The position numbers and the translations under genes were made by a program. The notes beneath the pieces are model-generated. The model was not told where the DNA came from and made no database searches. It saw nothing but the letters and a program-made list of their open reading frames with translations. Below, piece by piece: positions 39,810 to 48,757 of a stretch of 64,000 nt of DNA (position 1 is the stretch's first letter; each line of letters opens with the position of its first letter). This stretch comes from Ferrovibrio sp965278975 (GTDB lineage: Bacteria > Pseudomonadota > Alphaproteobacteria > Ferrovibrionales > Ferrovibrionaceae): positions 3,224,001 to 3,288,000 of the forward strand of contig NZ_OZ257126.1 in assembly GCF_965278975.1 (NCBI RefSeq), in the 5' to 3' direction.

Positions 39810-41828
39810 TCAGCCGCCATGGAAGTGATCGTAGATTTTCTTCGCCACCGCCTTGCTGATGCCCGGCGCGGCTTCCAGGTCTGACAGGCCGGCGCGGGCG
39901 ACATCCTTGGCCGAGCCGAAATGCAGCAGCAGGGCCTTCTTGCGGGAGGCGCCGATGCCGGCGATTTCATCCAGCGGCGAACGGAACTGGTCCTTGGCGC
40001 GCTTGGCGCGGTGGGTGCCGATGGCAAAGCGGTGCGCTTCATCGCGCAGCCGTTGCAGGAAGAACAGCACCGGGTGGCGCGGCTCCAGCATGAAGGGTTC
40101 GCGATTGGGCAGGAAGAACTGCTCGCGCCCGGCATTGCGTTCCGGTCCCTTGGCGATCGCCACCACCGGCTGTTCCGGGATGCCAAGTTCCTGCAGCACC
40201 TGCATCGCCGCCGTCAACTGGCCACGGCCGCCATCGATCACGATCAGGTCGGGCCATTCGCCTTCGTTGCGCTGGCGCGTCGCGGGGGTTTCTTCCGCCT
40301 CGTCATTCTCGCCTGCGGTCTCCGTCCCGGCTTCCAGTTCCGGCGCGGCCTCGGCCTCCAGGCTCTTTTCCTTCAGCAGGCGCTGGAAGCGGCGGGTCAG
40401 TACTTCGCGCATCATGCCGTAATCGTCGCCCGGTACCAGGTCTTCGCTGCGGATGTTGAATTTGCGATAGGCGGATTTGCGCAGTCCTTCCGCGCCGGCC
40501 ACGATCATGCCGCCGACCGCGTGGCGGCCCTGGATATGGCTGTTGTCGTAAACCTCGATGCGGGCGGGGGGCGTTTCCAGGCCGAACAGCGTGGCGACAC
40601 CGGCAAGCAATTGGCGCTGGGTGGCGCTTTCCGCCATCTTGCGCCGCAGCGCGTCGCGGGCGTTGTTCACCGCATGCTCCACCAGGTCGCGTTTGGTGCC
40701 ACGCTGCGGCACCGCCACTTCCACCTTGAAGCCGGCATGCTGGCTCAGGGCTTCGGCGATCAGCTCGACATTCTCCACCGCATGGCTCAGCAGGATCAGC
40801 TTCGGCGGTTCGCGCTGGGCATAGAATTGCCCGATGAAGGCATCCAGCACATCGCCAATCTCGACATCGCGGGCATGGGAGGGGAAATAGGCATGGTTGC
40901 CGAAATTCTGTCCGGCGCGGAAGAAGAAGATCTGCACGCAGACCTGGCCGCCCTCGGCATGGGCGGCGATCACATCGGCATAGGTGATATCGCTGAGGTT
41001 CACATCCTGCTTCTGGCTGATATGGGCCAGGGCGCGGATGCGGTCGCGCAATTCCGCCGCGCTTTCGAAATCCAGCCGCTCGCTGGCCGCCTGCATGCGC
41101 TGCTGCCATTCGGTGAGCACGGTGCGGTTGCGGCCGGAGAGGAAGTCGCGCGCTTCATCGACGATGCCTGAATAGCCCGATGCATCGATGCGGCCGACAC
41201 AGGGCGCGCGGCAACGCTTGATCTGGTACTGCAAACACGGACGCGCACGACTGGCGAAGTCGCTGTCGCTGCAGTTGCGCAGGGGGAAGGCGCGCGCCAG
41301 CGCATGCAGCATGGTGTTGACCGCACCGGTGGAAGCGAAGGGGCCGAAATAATCGCCGGGAATGTTGCGCGCGCCGCGATGCTTGGTGATGCGCGGGAAT
41401 TCATGGTCGCGTGCAACCAGGATATAGGGAAAAGACTTATCGTCTTTCAGCAGCACGTTGAAATGCGGCTGCAACTGCTTCACCAGATTGGCTTCGAGCA
41501 GCAAGGCTTCCGCTTCGGTATGCGTCACCGTAACGTCAACGCGCATAACCTGGCGCACCATGCGCTGTATGCGAATGCTCAAGCCATTCAGCTTCGCGTA
41601 GTTGGCGACACGCTTGCGCAGGCTGCGTGCCTTGCCAACGTAGAGCACAACATCATCCGCGCCGATCATGCGATAGACGCCAGGACCCAGCGGCAGATTC
41701 TTCAAGCTCTGCTGAATCACCGCTGCGCCGCGTTCAAGCCCGCTCGGCAACGCCTCATCACTGGGCATTTCTCCGGGCATTTCCCCGGGCATTTCGGTGT
41801 CTGTTTCTAACCGCTCTGACTCGCTCAT
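39810..41828 (-). CDS. uvrC: Excinuclease ABC subunit C
   Basis: UvrC makes both incisions in nucleotide excision repair. The 672-residue product has the N-terminal GIY-YIG domain with GVYRMI and LYVGKARSLRKRV (about 49-80), the UVR motif around QQRMQAASERLDFESAAELR (about 240-262), the RNase H-like half with VIDGGRGQL, and tandem helix-hairpin-helix ends. An N-terminal extension carries three EMPGEMP-type units from a short in-frame repeat at about 41765-41800. An acidic insert (about 490-525, ELEAGTETAGENDEAEETP) enlarges the middle. Confidence 0.96.
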   Translation of the reverse strand: MSESERLETDTEMPGEMPGEMPSDEALPSGLERGAAVIQQSLKNLPLGPGVYRMIGADDVVLYVGKARSLRKRVANYAKLNGLSIRIQRMVRQVMRVDVTVTHTEAEALLLEANLVKQLQPHFNVLLKDDKSFPYILVARDHEFPRITKHRGARNIPGDYFGPFASTGAVNTMLHALARAFPLRNCSDSDFASRARPCLQYQIKRCRAPCVGRIDASGYSGIVDEARDFLSGRNRTVLTEWQQRMQAASERLDFESAAELRDRIRALAHISQKQDVNLSDITYADVIAAHAEGGQVCVQIFFFRAGQNFGNHAYFPSHARDVEIGDVLDAFIGQFYAQREPPKLILLSHAVENVELIAEALSQHAGFKVEVAVPQRGTKRDLVEHAVNNARDALRRKMAESATQRQLLAGVATLFGLETPPARIEVYDNSHIQGRHAVGGMIVAGAEGLRKSAYRKFNIRSEDLVPGDDYGMMREVLTRRFQRLLKEKSLEAEAAPELEAGTETAGENDEAEETPATRQRNEGEWPDLIVIDGGRGQLTAAMQVLQELGIPEQPVVAIAKGPERNAGREQFFLPNREPFMLEPRHPVLFFLQRLRDEAHRFAIGTHRAKRAKDQFRSPLDEIAGIGASRKKALLLHFGSAKDVARAGLSDLEAAPGISKAVAKKIYDHFHGG

Positions 41829-42166
41829 GCGCAGCTTGCTAGTTCAGAAAATCCAATGATTACACGGCGTTGACAAAGGTGCCCCAAGCCTGTGGATAAC
41901 TTTGTGGGGAAACTATCCCCAAAACCGGGTTTTCTCCACCGGGAACCCGGCAAAGGCTGTATGCGTCACATCCGACCCTGCGCACAAGTTGTTGCCCGGT
42001 ATGCACTTTCCCGGCTTATCCACAGCGTTGCGATGAACTGACATAAAAATTGTGCATCGCAATAGGTGCTTTGAAGTGCTGTGTACAAACCTGAGGTCCG
42101 GGATTCGAACTCGCCATCAAAGTCAAGGCCGATATCGGCAGGCAATACGGATTCCTTCAGGGAATT
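41829..42166. promoter_or_regulatory. Intergenic region with two perfect DnaA boxes and a plus-strand promoter-like signal
   Basis: TGTGGATAA at 41891-41899 and TTATCCACA at 42016-42024 are exact DnaA boxes in opposite orientation, 125 bp apart. TTGACA at 41870 with a 17-base spacer and TGGATA at 41893 looks like a plus-strand promoter overlapping the first box, although no plus-strand gene follows. CCGGGTT/AACCCGG near 41935-41960 forms a small hairpin. The uvrC promoter must lie here. No RNA family was recognised. Confidence 0.45.
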
Positions 42167-42589
42167 TCAGCCTGCAACCCGCTCGATTTCGACGCCGACT
42201 CCGGCTGCGGCGGATATCGCATCCGGCTTCTCCACCCTAACGCGCGTGCGTTGCACGCGAGGGTCGGCAAGGCACAGTTGCGCCAGCTTTTCCGCCAGGG
42301 TTTCCACCAGATCGATATGGCCTTCCTCGAGCAAAATCTGTGTACGGTTCACCAGTTGCTCGTAGCAGACCACATCGGCATAGCTGTTCGGCGGCTCGCC
42401 GGGCGTTTCCTGCACCCACAGGTCGAGATTGATCACAACTCTCTGGCGCTGTTCGCGTTCGGAATCGTAGATGCCGATGCTGGCCATCAACGTCAGGTCG
42501 CGCACGAAAACGCGGCGCAGCGTCTTGGCCGGCAGCGAGGGCAGCGGGAAATCGGCCCAGACGGCGCGGGCGCGGTCGTGAATGGTCAT
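42167..42589 (-). CDS. folB: Dihydroneopterin aldolase FolB
   Basis: FolB cleaves dihydroneopterin in folate synthesis. The 140-residue product has VRDLTLMASIGIYDSEREQRQRV split across the first strand and loop (about 30-52), DVVCYEQLVN, and the catalytic LVETLAEKLAQLCL (Glu and Lys present, about 96-109). It is slightly longer at the N-terminus than the family. ATG 42589 follows the SDR gene after one base. The neighbour is a FolM-like reductase, supporting a pteridine role. Confidence 0.93.
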   Translation of the reverse strand: MTIHDRARAVWADFPLPSLPAKTLRRVFVRDLTLMASIGIYDSEREQRQRVVINLDLWVQETPGEPPNSYADVVCYEQLVNRTQILLEEGHIDLVETLAEKLAQLCLADPRVQRTRVRVEKPDAISAAAGVGVEIERVAG

Positions 42590-42590
42590 C

Positions 42591-43370
42591 TCACTCCTCC
42601 GGATCGGTAGTAGTGGCACCGGTTCCGGGTGGCGGCCAGGGCAGATGCTGGCCGCCATCCAGGGCGATCATTTGGCCGGTCATGGCTGGCGCGTCAAGCA
42701 GGAACAGCACGCCGGCGGCGATCTCTTCCGGATGCGCGCCGCGCTCCAGCGGCGTCGAGCGCCATTGCTGGGCGAATTGCTCGGCGCTCTGGCGGCTGCT
42801 CGGCAGCACCGGGCCGGGGCCGATGCCGTTGACGCGGATACGCGGCGCCAGCGCCATGGCCAGGGTCTGGGTCAGGGTCCACAGTCCGGCCTTGGAGAGC
42901 GTGTAGGTGGCGAAATGCGGCGTCAGGCGCCAGACGCGCTGGTCGATGATGTTGATGATGTTGCCGCTCACGCCTGCGGGCAGGGCGGCGGCGAAAGCCT
43001 GGGCGAGGAAGAACGGCGCGCGCAGGTTGGCGTCCATGTGGCGCTGCCAGGAGGCGAGATCGGCGCTGTCGATGCGGTCATACTCGAACAGCGAGGCATT
43101 GTTCACCAGCACCGATACCGGCCCCAGCGCGGCGGCTGCCTGCGGCAGCAGTTTCAGCACCGCCTCATGGTCGCCGAGATCGGCCTGAACAGCAGCGGCA
43201 CGGCCACCCTTGCCGGTGATATCCGCCACCAGCGCATCGGCCTCGCCGCACGACTGATTGTAATGCACCGCCACGGCATGGCCGCGCCCGGCCAGCGCCA
43301 GGGCGATGGCGCGGCCGATACGCACGGCGCCACCAGTGATCAGGGCAACAGGGGGGACCTTATTATTCAT
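42591..43370 (-). CDS. SDR oxidoreductase, FolM/pteridine-reductase-like
   Basis: A 259-residue short-chain dehydrogenase. The cofactor motif TGGAVRIGRAIA (about 12-23) has the R-I-G form seen in pteridine reductases, not the usual TGxxxGIG. Catalytic YTLSK contains Tyr and Lys, and Asp replaces Ser upstream (NIIDQRVWRL), also as in PTR1/FolM. It ends ALDGGQHLPW, like FolM's PLDGGRHL. It sits one base from folB, so reduction of dihydrofolate or dihydromonapterin is likely; the exact substrate is not proven. It overlaps uvrB by 4 bases. Confidence 0.85.
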   Translation of the reverse strand: MNNKVPPVALITGGAVRIGRAIALALAGRGHAVAVHYNQSCGEADALVADITGKGGRAAAVQADLGDHEAVLKLLPQAAAALGPVSVLVNNASLFEYDRIDSADLASWQRHMDANLRAPFFLAQAFAAALPAGVSGNIINIIDQRVWRLTPHFATYTLSKAGLWTLTQTLAMALAPRIRVNGIGPGPVLPSSRQSAEQFAQQWRSTPLERGAHPEEIAAGVLFLLDAPAMTGQMIALDGGQHLPWPPPGTGATTTDPEE

Positions 43371-45613
43371 TGGCGTTTGCCGCCGCCGCGATAGGTGCGC
43401 TTGCTGCCGGCGCGACCGGCGGTGGAGCGACCGGAAGGCCGGGGCGCGGCATAGCCGGCGGCATCTTCGGCCAGGCCGAGCGGCTTGCGCGCCACCACGC
43501 TGCCGGGCATTTCCAGCTCATTCAGCTCCAGGCGCTTGATCTCGTCGCGCAGCCGGGCGGCTTCCTCGAATTCCAGGTTGCCGGCGGCATCGCGCATGCG
43601 TTTCTCCAGGTCGGCGAGATAGACCTTGAGGTTATGGCCGACCAGGTGGCCATCAGTGGCATGTTCCACATCCACGGTATAGTGATCCTGCTCGTAAACG
43701 CTTTGCAGGATGTCACCGATCTGGGTGCGCACGCTTTCCGGCGTGATGCCATGCTCGGCATTATAGGCCTGCTGCTTGGCGCGGCGGCGGTCGGTCTCGT
43801 CCAGCGCGCGGCGCATCGAATTGGTCATCTTGTCGGCATAGAGGATGACGCGGCCATCGACATTGCGCGCGGCGCGGCCGATGGTCTGGATCAGCGAGGT
43901 TTCACTACGCAGGAAGCCTTCCTTGTCGGCGTCCAGGATCGCCACCAGGGCACATTCCGGGATATCCAGGCCCTCGCGCAGCAGGTTGATGCCGATCAGG
44001 ATATCGAACACGCCAAGCCGCAGATCACGCAGGATTTCGATGCGTTCCAGCGTATCGATATCCGAGTGCAGGTAGCGCACCTTCATGGCGTTGTCGTTGA
44101 GATATTCGGTCAGGTCCTCGGCCATGCGCTTGGTCAGCGTCGTCACCAGCACGCGGTAGCCCTTGGCGATCACCTTCTTGCATTCGCCGAGCAGATCATC
44201 GACCTGATGCTCCACCGGGCGGATTTCCACTGGCGGATCTGTCAAGCCAGTTGGGCGGATCACCTGTTCCGAGAACACGCCGCCGGTGCGTTCCATTTCC
44301 CATTTGCCGGGCGTGGCGGAAACATACACGCTCTGCGGCCGGAACAGGTCCCATTCCTTGAAGCGCAAGGGCCGGTTGTCGATGCAGGAAGGCAGGCGGA
44401 AGCCATATTCGGCGAGCGTCGCCTTGCGCCGGAAGTCGCCCCGGAACATGCCGCCGATCTGCGGCACGGTGACATGGCTTTCATCCACGAACAGCAGCGC
44501 GTTATCGGGCAGATACTCGAACAGAGTCGGCGGCGGCGCGCCCGGCGGCCGGCCGGTGAGATAGCGCGAGTAATTCTCGATGCCGGCGCAGGCGCCGGTG
44601 GCGATCATCATCTCGATATCGAAGGTGGTGCGCTGTTCCAGACGCTGCACTTCCAGCAGGCGGTTCTGCTTGGTCAGTTCGTCAACACGCAGTTTCAGGT
44701 CTGCCTTGATCAGCTCCACAGCCTGCTGCAAGGTCGGCTTCGGCGTCACATAATGGCTGTTGGCATAGAGCTTCACGCTCTTCATCTCGCCGGTGCGCTG
44801 GCCGGTCAGCGGATCAAACTCGACGATGCTTTCCAGTTCGTCGCCGAACAGCGACAGGCGCCAGGCGCGGTCTTCCATATGGGAAGGGAATATCTCGATG
44901 CCGTCGCCGCGCACGCGGAAGGCGCCGCGCTGGAAGGCGGCATCGTTGCGCCGGTATTGCAGTTCCACCAGGCGGCGCAGCAGCAGGTCGCGGTCGATCA
45001 TCTTGCCGGCTTCCAGCGCCAGGGTCATGGCGGTGTAGGTTTCCACCGAGCCGATACCATAGATGCAGGAGACCGAGGCAACGATGATCACGTCGTCGCG
45101 TTCCAGCAGCGCCCGCGTCGCCGAGTGGCGCATGCGGTCGATCTGCTCGTTCACCGCCGAGTCTTTCTCGATATAGGTGTCGCTGCGCGGAACGTAGGCT
45201 TCCGGCTGGTAATAGTCGTAATAGGAGACGAAGTATTCCACCGCGTTGTTGGGGAAGAAGCTCTTCATCTCGCCATAAAGCTGGGCGGCCAGGGTCTTGT
45301 TCGGCGCCAGGATCATCGCCGGGCGGCCGGAACGGGCAATGATCTGTGCCATGGTAAAGGTCTTGCCCGAGCCGGTGACGCCGAGCAGCACCTGGTCGCG
45401 TTCCCCGGCCAGGGCGCCCTGGGTCAGTTCCGCGATGGCGGTCGGCTGGTCGCCAGCGGGCTCGTAGGGCGCCTGCAGGTCATAGGCGATGCCGCCCTCG
45501 CTCTTGTCCGGGCGTTCCGGGCGATGGGGCAGAAATTCCGGGAAATTCGCGTCCGCGAAACGGTCCGGATCCTCGATTTCGCGCTCGATGCTGACAGTCT
45601 GTGCCTTGGCCAT
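43367..45613 (-). CDS. uvrB: Excinuclease ABC subunit B
   Basis: UvrB is the damage-verifying helicase of nucleotide excision repair. The 748-residue product has Walker A GVTGSGKTFT (about 80-89), the DNA-probing beta-hairpin YYDYYQPEAY, the DESHV Walker B, helicase motifs with GRAARNVDGRVILYAD, and a UVR motif in the last 100 residues (LEKRMRDAAGNLEFEEAARL). N- and C-terminal extensions (basic, Gly/Arg/Ser-rich tail) exceed the usual 670. It is divergent from rfbB. No clear LexA box (GTTC-N7-GTTC) was found upstream. Confidence 0.96.
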   Translation of the reverse strand: MAKAQTVSIEREIEDPDRFADANFPEFLPHRPERPDKSEGGIAYDLQAPYEPAGDQPTAIAELTQGALAGERDQVLLGVTGSGKTFTMAQIIARSGRPAMILAPNKTLAAQLYGEMKSFFPNNAVEYFVSYYDYYQPEAYVPRSDTYIEKDSAVNEQIDRMRHSATRALLERDDVIIVASVSCIYGIGSVETYTAMTLALEAGKMIDRDLLLRRLVELQYRRNDAAFQRGAFRVRGDGIEIFPSHMEDRAWRLSLFGDELESIVEFDPLTGQRTGEMKSVKLYANSHYVTPKPTLQQAVELIKADLKLRVDELTKQNRLLEVQRLEQRTTFDIEMMIATGACAGIENYSRYLTGRPPGAPPPTLFEYLPDNALLFVDESHVTVPQIGGMFRGDFRRKATLAEYGFRLPSCIDNRPLRFKEWDLFRPQSVYVSATPGKWEMERTGGVFSEQVIRPTGLTDPPVEIRPVEHQVDDLLGECKKVIAKGYRVLVTTLTKRMAEDLTEYLNDNAMKVRYLHSDIDTLERIEILRDLRLGVFDILIGINLLREGLDIPECALVAILDADKEGFLRSETSLIQTIGRAARNVDGRVILYADKMTNSMRRALDETDRRRAKQQAYNAEHGITPESVRTQIGDILQSVYEQDHYTVDVEHATDGHLVGHNLKVYLADLEKRMRDAAGNLEFEEAARLRDEIKRLELNELEMPGSVVARKPLGLAEDAAGYAAPRPSGRSTAGRAGSKRTYRGGGKRQ

Positions 45614-45701
45614 GGCGCAGAATATGGCGTGCCTGGGCGCGTCTGGCGAGTCCGTCCGCTGTAGGTTATACAGAGGGGCTTTTTTCGGGAGATTTCAGGC
45701 A

Positions 45702-46766
45702 ATGACGGTTATCGTGACGGGTGGCGCCGGGTTCATCGGCTCGGCGCTGGTGCGGCAGTTGAACGCCGCTGGCGAGTCGGTGGTTACGGTGGACAAGCTG
45801 ACCTACGCTGCCAACCTGGACAACATTGCCAATCTGCCCAATCCGGGGCTGCACCGCTTTGTCCAGCTTGATATCTGCGACCGCAAGGGCATCGGCGCGC
45901 TGTACGCAGAGGTGAAGCCGCGGGCGGTGTACCATCTGGCGGCCGAGAGCCATGTCGACCGCTCGATCGACAGTCCGGCGCCGTTCATCGAAACCAATGT
46001 CACCGGCACGCTGGTGCTGCTGGAAGCGGCGCTGGAATACTGGCGCGGGCTGGATGAGGCGGGCAAGGCGGGTTTCCGCCATCTGCAGGTCTCGACCGAT
46101 GAAGTCTATGGCGATGCCGAGCCGGAGAGCTTCTTTACCGAGAACAGCCCGTACAAGCCGAACTCGCCCTATGCCGCCAGCAAGGCGTCGTCGGACCATC
46201 TGGCACGGGCCTTCGGGCGCACCTATGGCCTGCCGATCCTGGTGACCAATTGCGGCAACAATTACGGCCCGTACCAGTTCCCGGAAAAGCTGATCCCGCT
46301 GATGATCCTCAATGCCCTGGATGGCAAGGGCCTGCCGGTCTATGGCAAGGGCGATCAGGTGCGCGACTGGATCCATGTCGAGGATCATGCCGCCGCCCTG
46401 CGCATGGTGATGGACCGGGGCCGGGTGGGTGAGACCTACCTGATCGGCGCACGCGGCACGCGGCAGAATCTGGAAATCGTGCACACCATCTGTGGCCTGC
46501 TGGATGACCATGCGCCGCAGCCGACGGGCCGCAAATACGCCGAGTATATCCGCTATGTCACCGACCGCCCGGGGCATGACAAGCGCTATGCCATCGATCC
46601 GGCGAAATGCGAGACCGAGCTGGGCTGGAAGCCGGTCTATGACGTCGCCACCGGGCTGCGTCAGACGGTGAAATGGTATCTGGAAAACAGCGAATGGTGC
46701 CGGCGGGCGAGCGGCGCCTATGACCGTGGCCGCATCGGCCTGTCTGGCAGCGTGGCGAAGGGGTAG
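45702..46766 (+). CDS. rfbB: dTDP-glucose 4,6-dehydratase
   Basis: RfbB makes the dTDP-4-keto-6-deoxyglucose intermediate for dTDP-rhamnose and related sugars. In the 354-residue extended SDR, NAD+ binding is at VTGGAGFIGSALV (about 5-17), the catalytic stretch is STDEVYGD, YAASKAS holds Tyr and Lys, and NCGNNYGPYQFPEKLIP is typical. It is in an operon with rfbA 9 bases downstream. rfbC and rfbD are not here, so the rhamnose pathway would be completed elsewhere. Confidence 0.95.
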   Translation: MTVIVTGGAGFIGSALVRQLNAAGESVVTVDKLTYAANLDNIANLPNPGLHRFVQLDICDRKGIGALYAEVKPRAVYHLAAESHVDRSIDSPAPFIETNVTGTLVLLEAALEYWRGLDEAGKAGFRHLQVSTDEVYGDAEPESFFTENSPYKPNSPYAASKASSDHLARAFGRTYGLPILVTNCGNNYGPYQFPEKLIPLMILNALDGKGLPVYGKGDQVRDWIHVEDHAAALRMVMDRGRVGETYLIGARGTRQNLEIVHTICGLLDDHAPQPTGRKYAEYIRYVTDRPGHDKRYAIDPAKCETELGWKPVYDVATGLRQTVKWYLENSEWCRRASGAYDRGRIGLSGSVAKG

Positions 46767-46775
46767 GGTAGGGCG

Positions 46776-47666
46776 ATGAAGGGTATCATCCTGGCCGGCG
46801 GCACCGGCTCGCGGCTGCATCCGGCGACCTCGGTGGTGAGCAAGCAGCTGCTGCCGATCTATGACAAGCCGATGATCTTCTACCCGCTCAGCACGCTGAT
46901 GCTGGCCGGGATCAAGGACATCCTGGTGATCACCACGCCGCGCGACCAGGCGGCGTTCTCGGCGCTGCTGGAAGATGGCAGCCAGTGGGGCATCAACATC
47001 AGCTACGCCGTGCAGCCGGAGCCGAACGGCATCGCGCAGGCCTTCATCATCGGGCGGCAGTTCCTCAAGGGCGAGCCGGCGGCTTTGGTACTGGGCGACA
47101 ACATCTTCTATGGCGAGAATTTTGGCGAGCTGCTGCGCCGCGCTGTCGCCAACAGCGCCCCCGGTAGTGCCAAGGGGGGCGCAACGGTGTTCGGCTATTG
47201 GGTGGTGGACCCAGAACGCTATGGCGTGCTGGACCTCAACCCGGATGGCAGCGTCAAGGCGATCATCGAGAAGCCGAAACAGGCGCCCAGCAACTGGGCG
47301 GTGACGGGGCTGTATTTCTATGACGGCGAGGTCTGCGATATTGCGGCCCAGTTGAAGCCTTCGGCACGCGGCGAGCTTGAGATCACCGACCTGAACAATG
47401 CCTATCTGGCGCGCGGCCGGCTGGGCGTGGAGAAGTTCGGCCGTGGTTTTGCCTGGCTGGATACCGGCACGCCGGACAGCCTGCTGGATGCCTGCAACTT
47501 CATGGCCACGGTGGAGAAGCGCCAGGGCCTCAAGATCGCGGTGCCGGAAGAGATCGCCTGGCGCCTCGGCTTCATCGATGCAGCCCAGGTCGAGCGCCGC
47601 GCCGACTATTACAAGAACAACGAATACGGCAAATATCTCCGCCGCATCCTGACACAGGTGGGGTAG
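46776..47666 (+). CDS. rfbA: Glucose-1-phosphate thymidylyltransferase
   Basis: RfbA activates glucose-1-phosphate to dTDP-glucose. In the 296-residue nucleotidyltransferase GGTGSRLHPAT is at about 7-17, VSKQLLPIYDKPMI at about 20-33, then LGDNIFYGENF and the C-terminal ELEITDLNNAYL. The length fits the long RmlA group. It follows rfbB directly. Downstream is a tail-to-tail palindrome pair and then a shared terminator. Confidence 0.95.
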   Translation: MKGIILAGGTGSRLHPATSVVSKQLLPIYDKPMIFYPLSTLMLAGIKDILVITTPRDQAAFSALLEDGSQWGINISYAVQPEPNGIAQAFIIGRQFLKGEPAALVLGDNIFYGENFGELLRRAVANSAPGSAKGGATVFGYWVVDPERYGVLDLNPDGSVKAIIEKPKQAPSNWAVTGLYFYDGEVCDIAAQLKPSARGELEITDLNNAYLARGRLGVEKFGRGFAWLDTGTPDSLLDACNFMATVEKRQGLKIAVPEEIAWRLGFIDAAQVERRADYYKNNEYGKYLRRILTQVG

Positions 47667-47675
47667 TTCCCATTT

Positions 47676-47706
47676 AGTCACCCTCGCGAAAGCGAGGGTC
47701 CCATTT
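47676..47706 (+). repeat. REP-like palindrome, left member of a tail-to-tail pair after rfbA
   Basis: AGTCA (one base off TGTCA), stem CCTCGC/GCGAGG with GAAA between, then TCCCATTT. It faces the next copy over an 11-base spacer (47707-47717). Confidence 0.85.
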
Positions 47707-47717
47707 CAGTGGAGAGA

Positions 47718-47748
47718 AAATGGGATGCCCGTTTTCACGGGCATGACA
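47718..47748 (-). repeat. REP-like palindrome, right member of a tail-to-tail pair after rfbA
   Basis: AAATGGGA, stem TGCCCG/CGGGCA with TTTTCA between, then TGACA. The pair precedes the convergent terminator. Confidence 0.85.
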
Positions 47749-47768
47749 ATAGCAAGGATTACAACAAA

Positions 47769-47795
47769 AAAAGGCCCGCCATTGGCGGGCCTTTT
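47769..47795. terminator. Bidirectional terminator between rfbA and livM
   Basis: A 12-bp stem AAAAGGCCCGCC/GGCGGGCCTTTT with a 3-base ATT loop. On the minus strand the A-run (47766-47772) gives a T tail for the liv transcript; on the plus strand the right arm ends in TTTT. Confidence 0.85.
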
Positions 47796-47817
47796 GCGTT
47801 GGATGAAGAGGGCCGGC

Positions 47818-48747
47818 TTACGCCTTCTTCTTCTGCCACCAGGCGATGAGTTCGCCGACGATGCCGCGGCGGAAGGCCATCACGACGATGACGAAGATGG
47901 CGCCCTGCGTCACCAGCACCCATTCGCCGAAGCCGGCCAGGTAGTTCTGCATGGTGATGATCACGGCGGCGCCGATGACGGGGCCGAGGATGGTGCCCAT
48001 GCCGCCGACCAGGGTCATCAGCACCACTTCGCCCGACATCTGCCAGGTGACGTCGGTGAGCGAGGCGAGCTGGAATACCAGCGCCTTGGTGGCGCCCGCC
48101 ATGCCGGCGAGGGCGGCCGAGAGCACGAAGGCCAGCAGCTTGTACTGGTCGACCCGGTAGCCGAGCGACACGGCGCGCGGCTCGTTCTCGCGGATCGCCT
48201 TCAGCACCTGGCCGAAGGGCGAGTTGATGGTGCGGTAGACCACCAGGAAGCCGAACACGAAGATCGCCAGCACCACGTAGTAGAAGGTGAAGTCGTTCTT
48301 GATGTCGATCAGGCCGAGGAAGGCGCGGCGCGGGATCGCCTGGATGCCGTCTTCGCCGCCGGTGAACTTGGCCTGCAGGCAGAAGAAGAACACCATCTGC
48401 GACAGGGCGAGCGTGACCATGGCGAAGTAGATGCCCTGGCGGCGGATGGCGATCAGGCCGGCGATCAGGCCGAGCAGGGCGGCGACGGCGGTGCCGGCGA
48501 GGATGCCGGCTTCCGGCGGGAAGCCCCAGGCCTTCACGGTGTAGCCGCTGATATAGGCCGCGCCGCCGAAGAACATGGCATGGCCGAAGGACAGCAGGCC
48601 GACATAGCCGATCAGCAGGTTGAAGGCGCAGGCGAAGAGTGCAAAGCACAGCACCTTCATCAGGAACACGGGGTAGACCAGCGACGGTGCCACCAGGGCG
48701 ACCGCCAGCAGGGCGAGGAAGACTTGGGTTTCGCGGTTCTTCAGCAT
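47818..48747 (-). CDS. livM: Branched-chain-amino-acid-type ABC transporter permease LivM
   Basis: A 309-residue inner-membrane permease with about 8-9 helices. It carries LLIGYVGLLSFGHAMFFGGAAY-type family segments (about 45-65) and the EAA-like loop around AIRENEPRAVSLGYRVDQYK. It pairs with LivH in import of amino acids or amides. It lies 10 bases after livH. The exact substrate cannot be read from sequence; the system is complete with LivJ, LivG and LivF. Confidence 0.92.
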   Translation of the reverse strand: MLKNRETQVFLALLAVALVAPSLVYPVFLMKVLCFALFACAFNLLIGYVGLLSFGHAMFFGGAAYISGYTVKAWGFPPEAGILAGTAVAALLGLIAGLIAIRRQGIYFAMVTLALSQMVFFFCLQAKFTGGEDGIQAIPRRAFLGLIDIKNDFTFYYVVLAIFVFGFLVVYRTINSPFGQVLKAIRENEPRAVSLGYRVDQYKLLAFVLSAALAGMAGATKALVFQLASLTDVTWQMSGEVVLMTLVGGMGTILGPVIGAAVIITMQNYLAGFGEWVLVTQGAIFVIVVMAFRRGIVGELIAWWQKKKA

Positions 48748-48757
48748 CTTCTGCGCC

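Noticed and set aside
42090..42130. tRNA-like T-loop string GATTCGAAC near folB
   Set aside because: The flanking bases do not pair as a T-arm, and no acceptor or anticodon arm is found on either strand. At most a decayed fragment.
45614..45701. LexA box before uvrB
   Set aside because: No GTTC-N7-GTTC or GAAC-N7-GAAC arrangement in the short divergent region.
45666..47681. Long minus-strand frame opposite rfbB and rfbA
   Set aside because: Both rfb genes are unambiguous; the frame spans two genes and their gap, typical of high-GC antisense openness.
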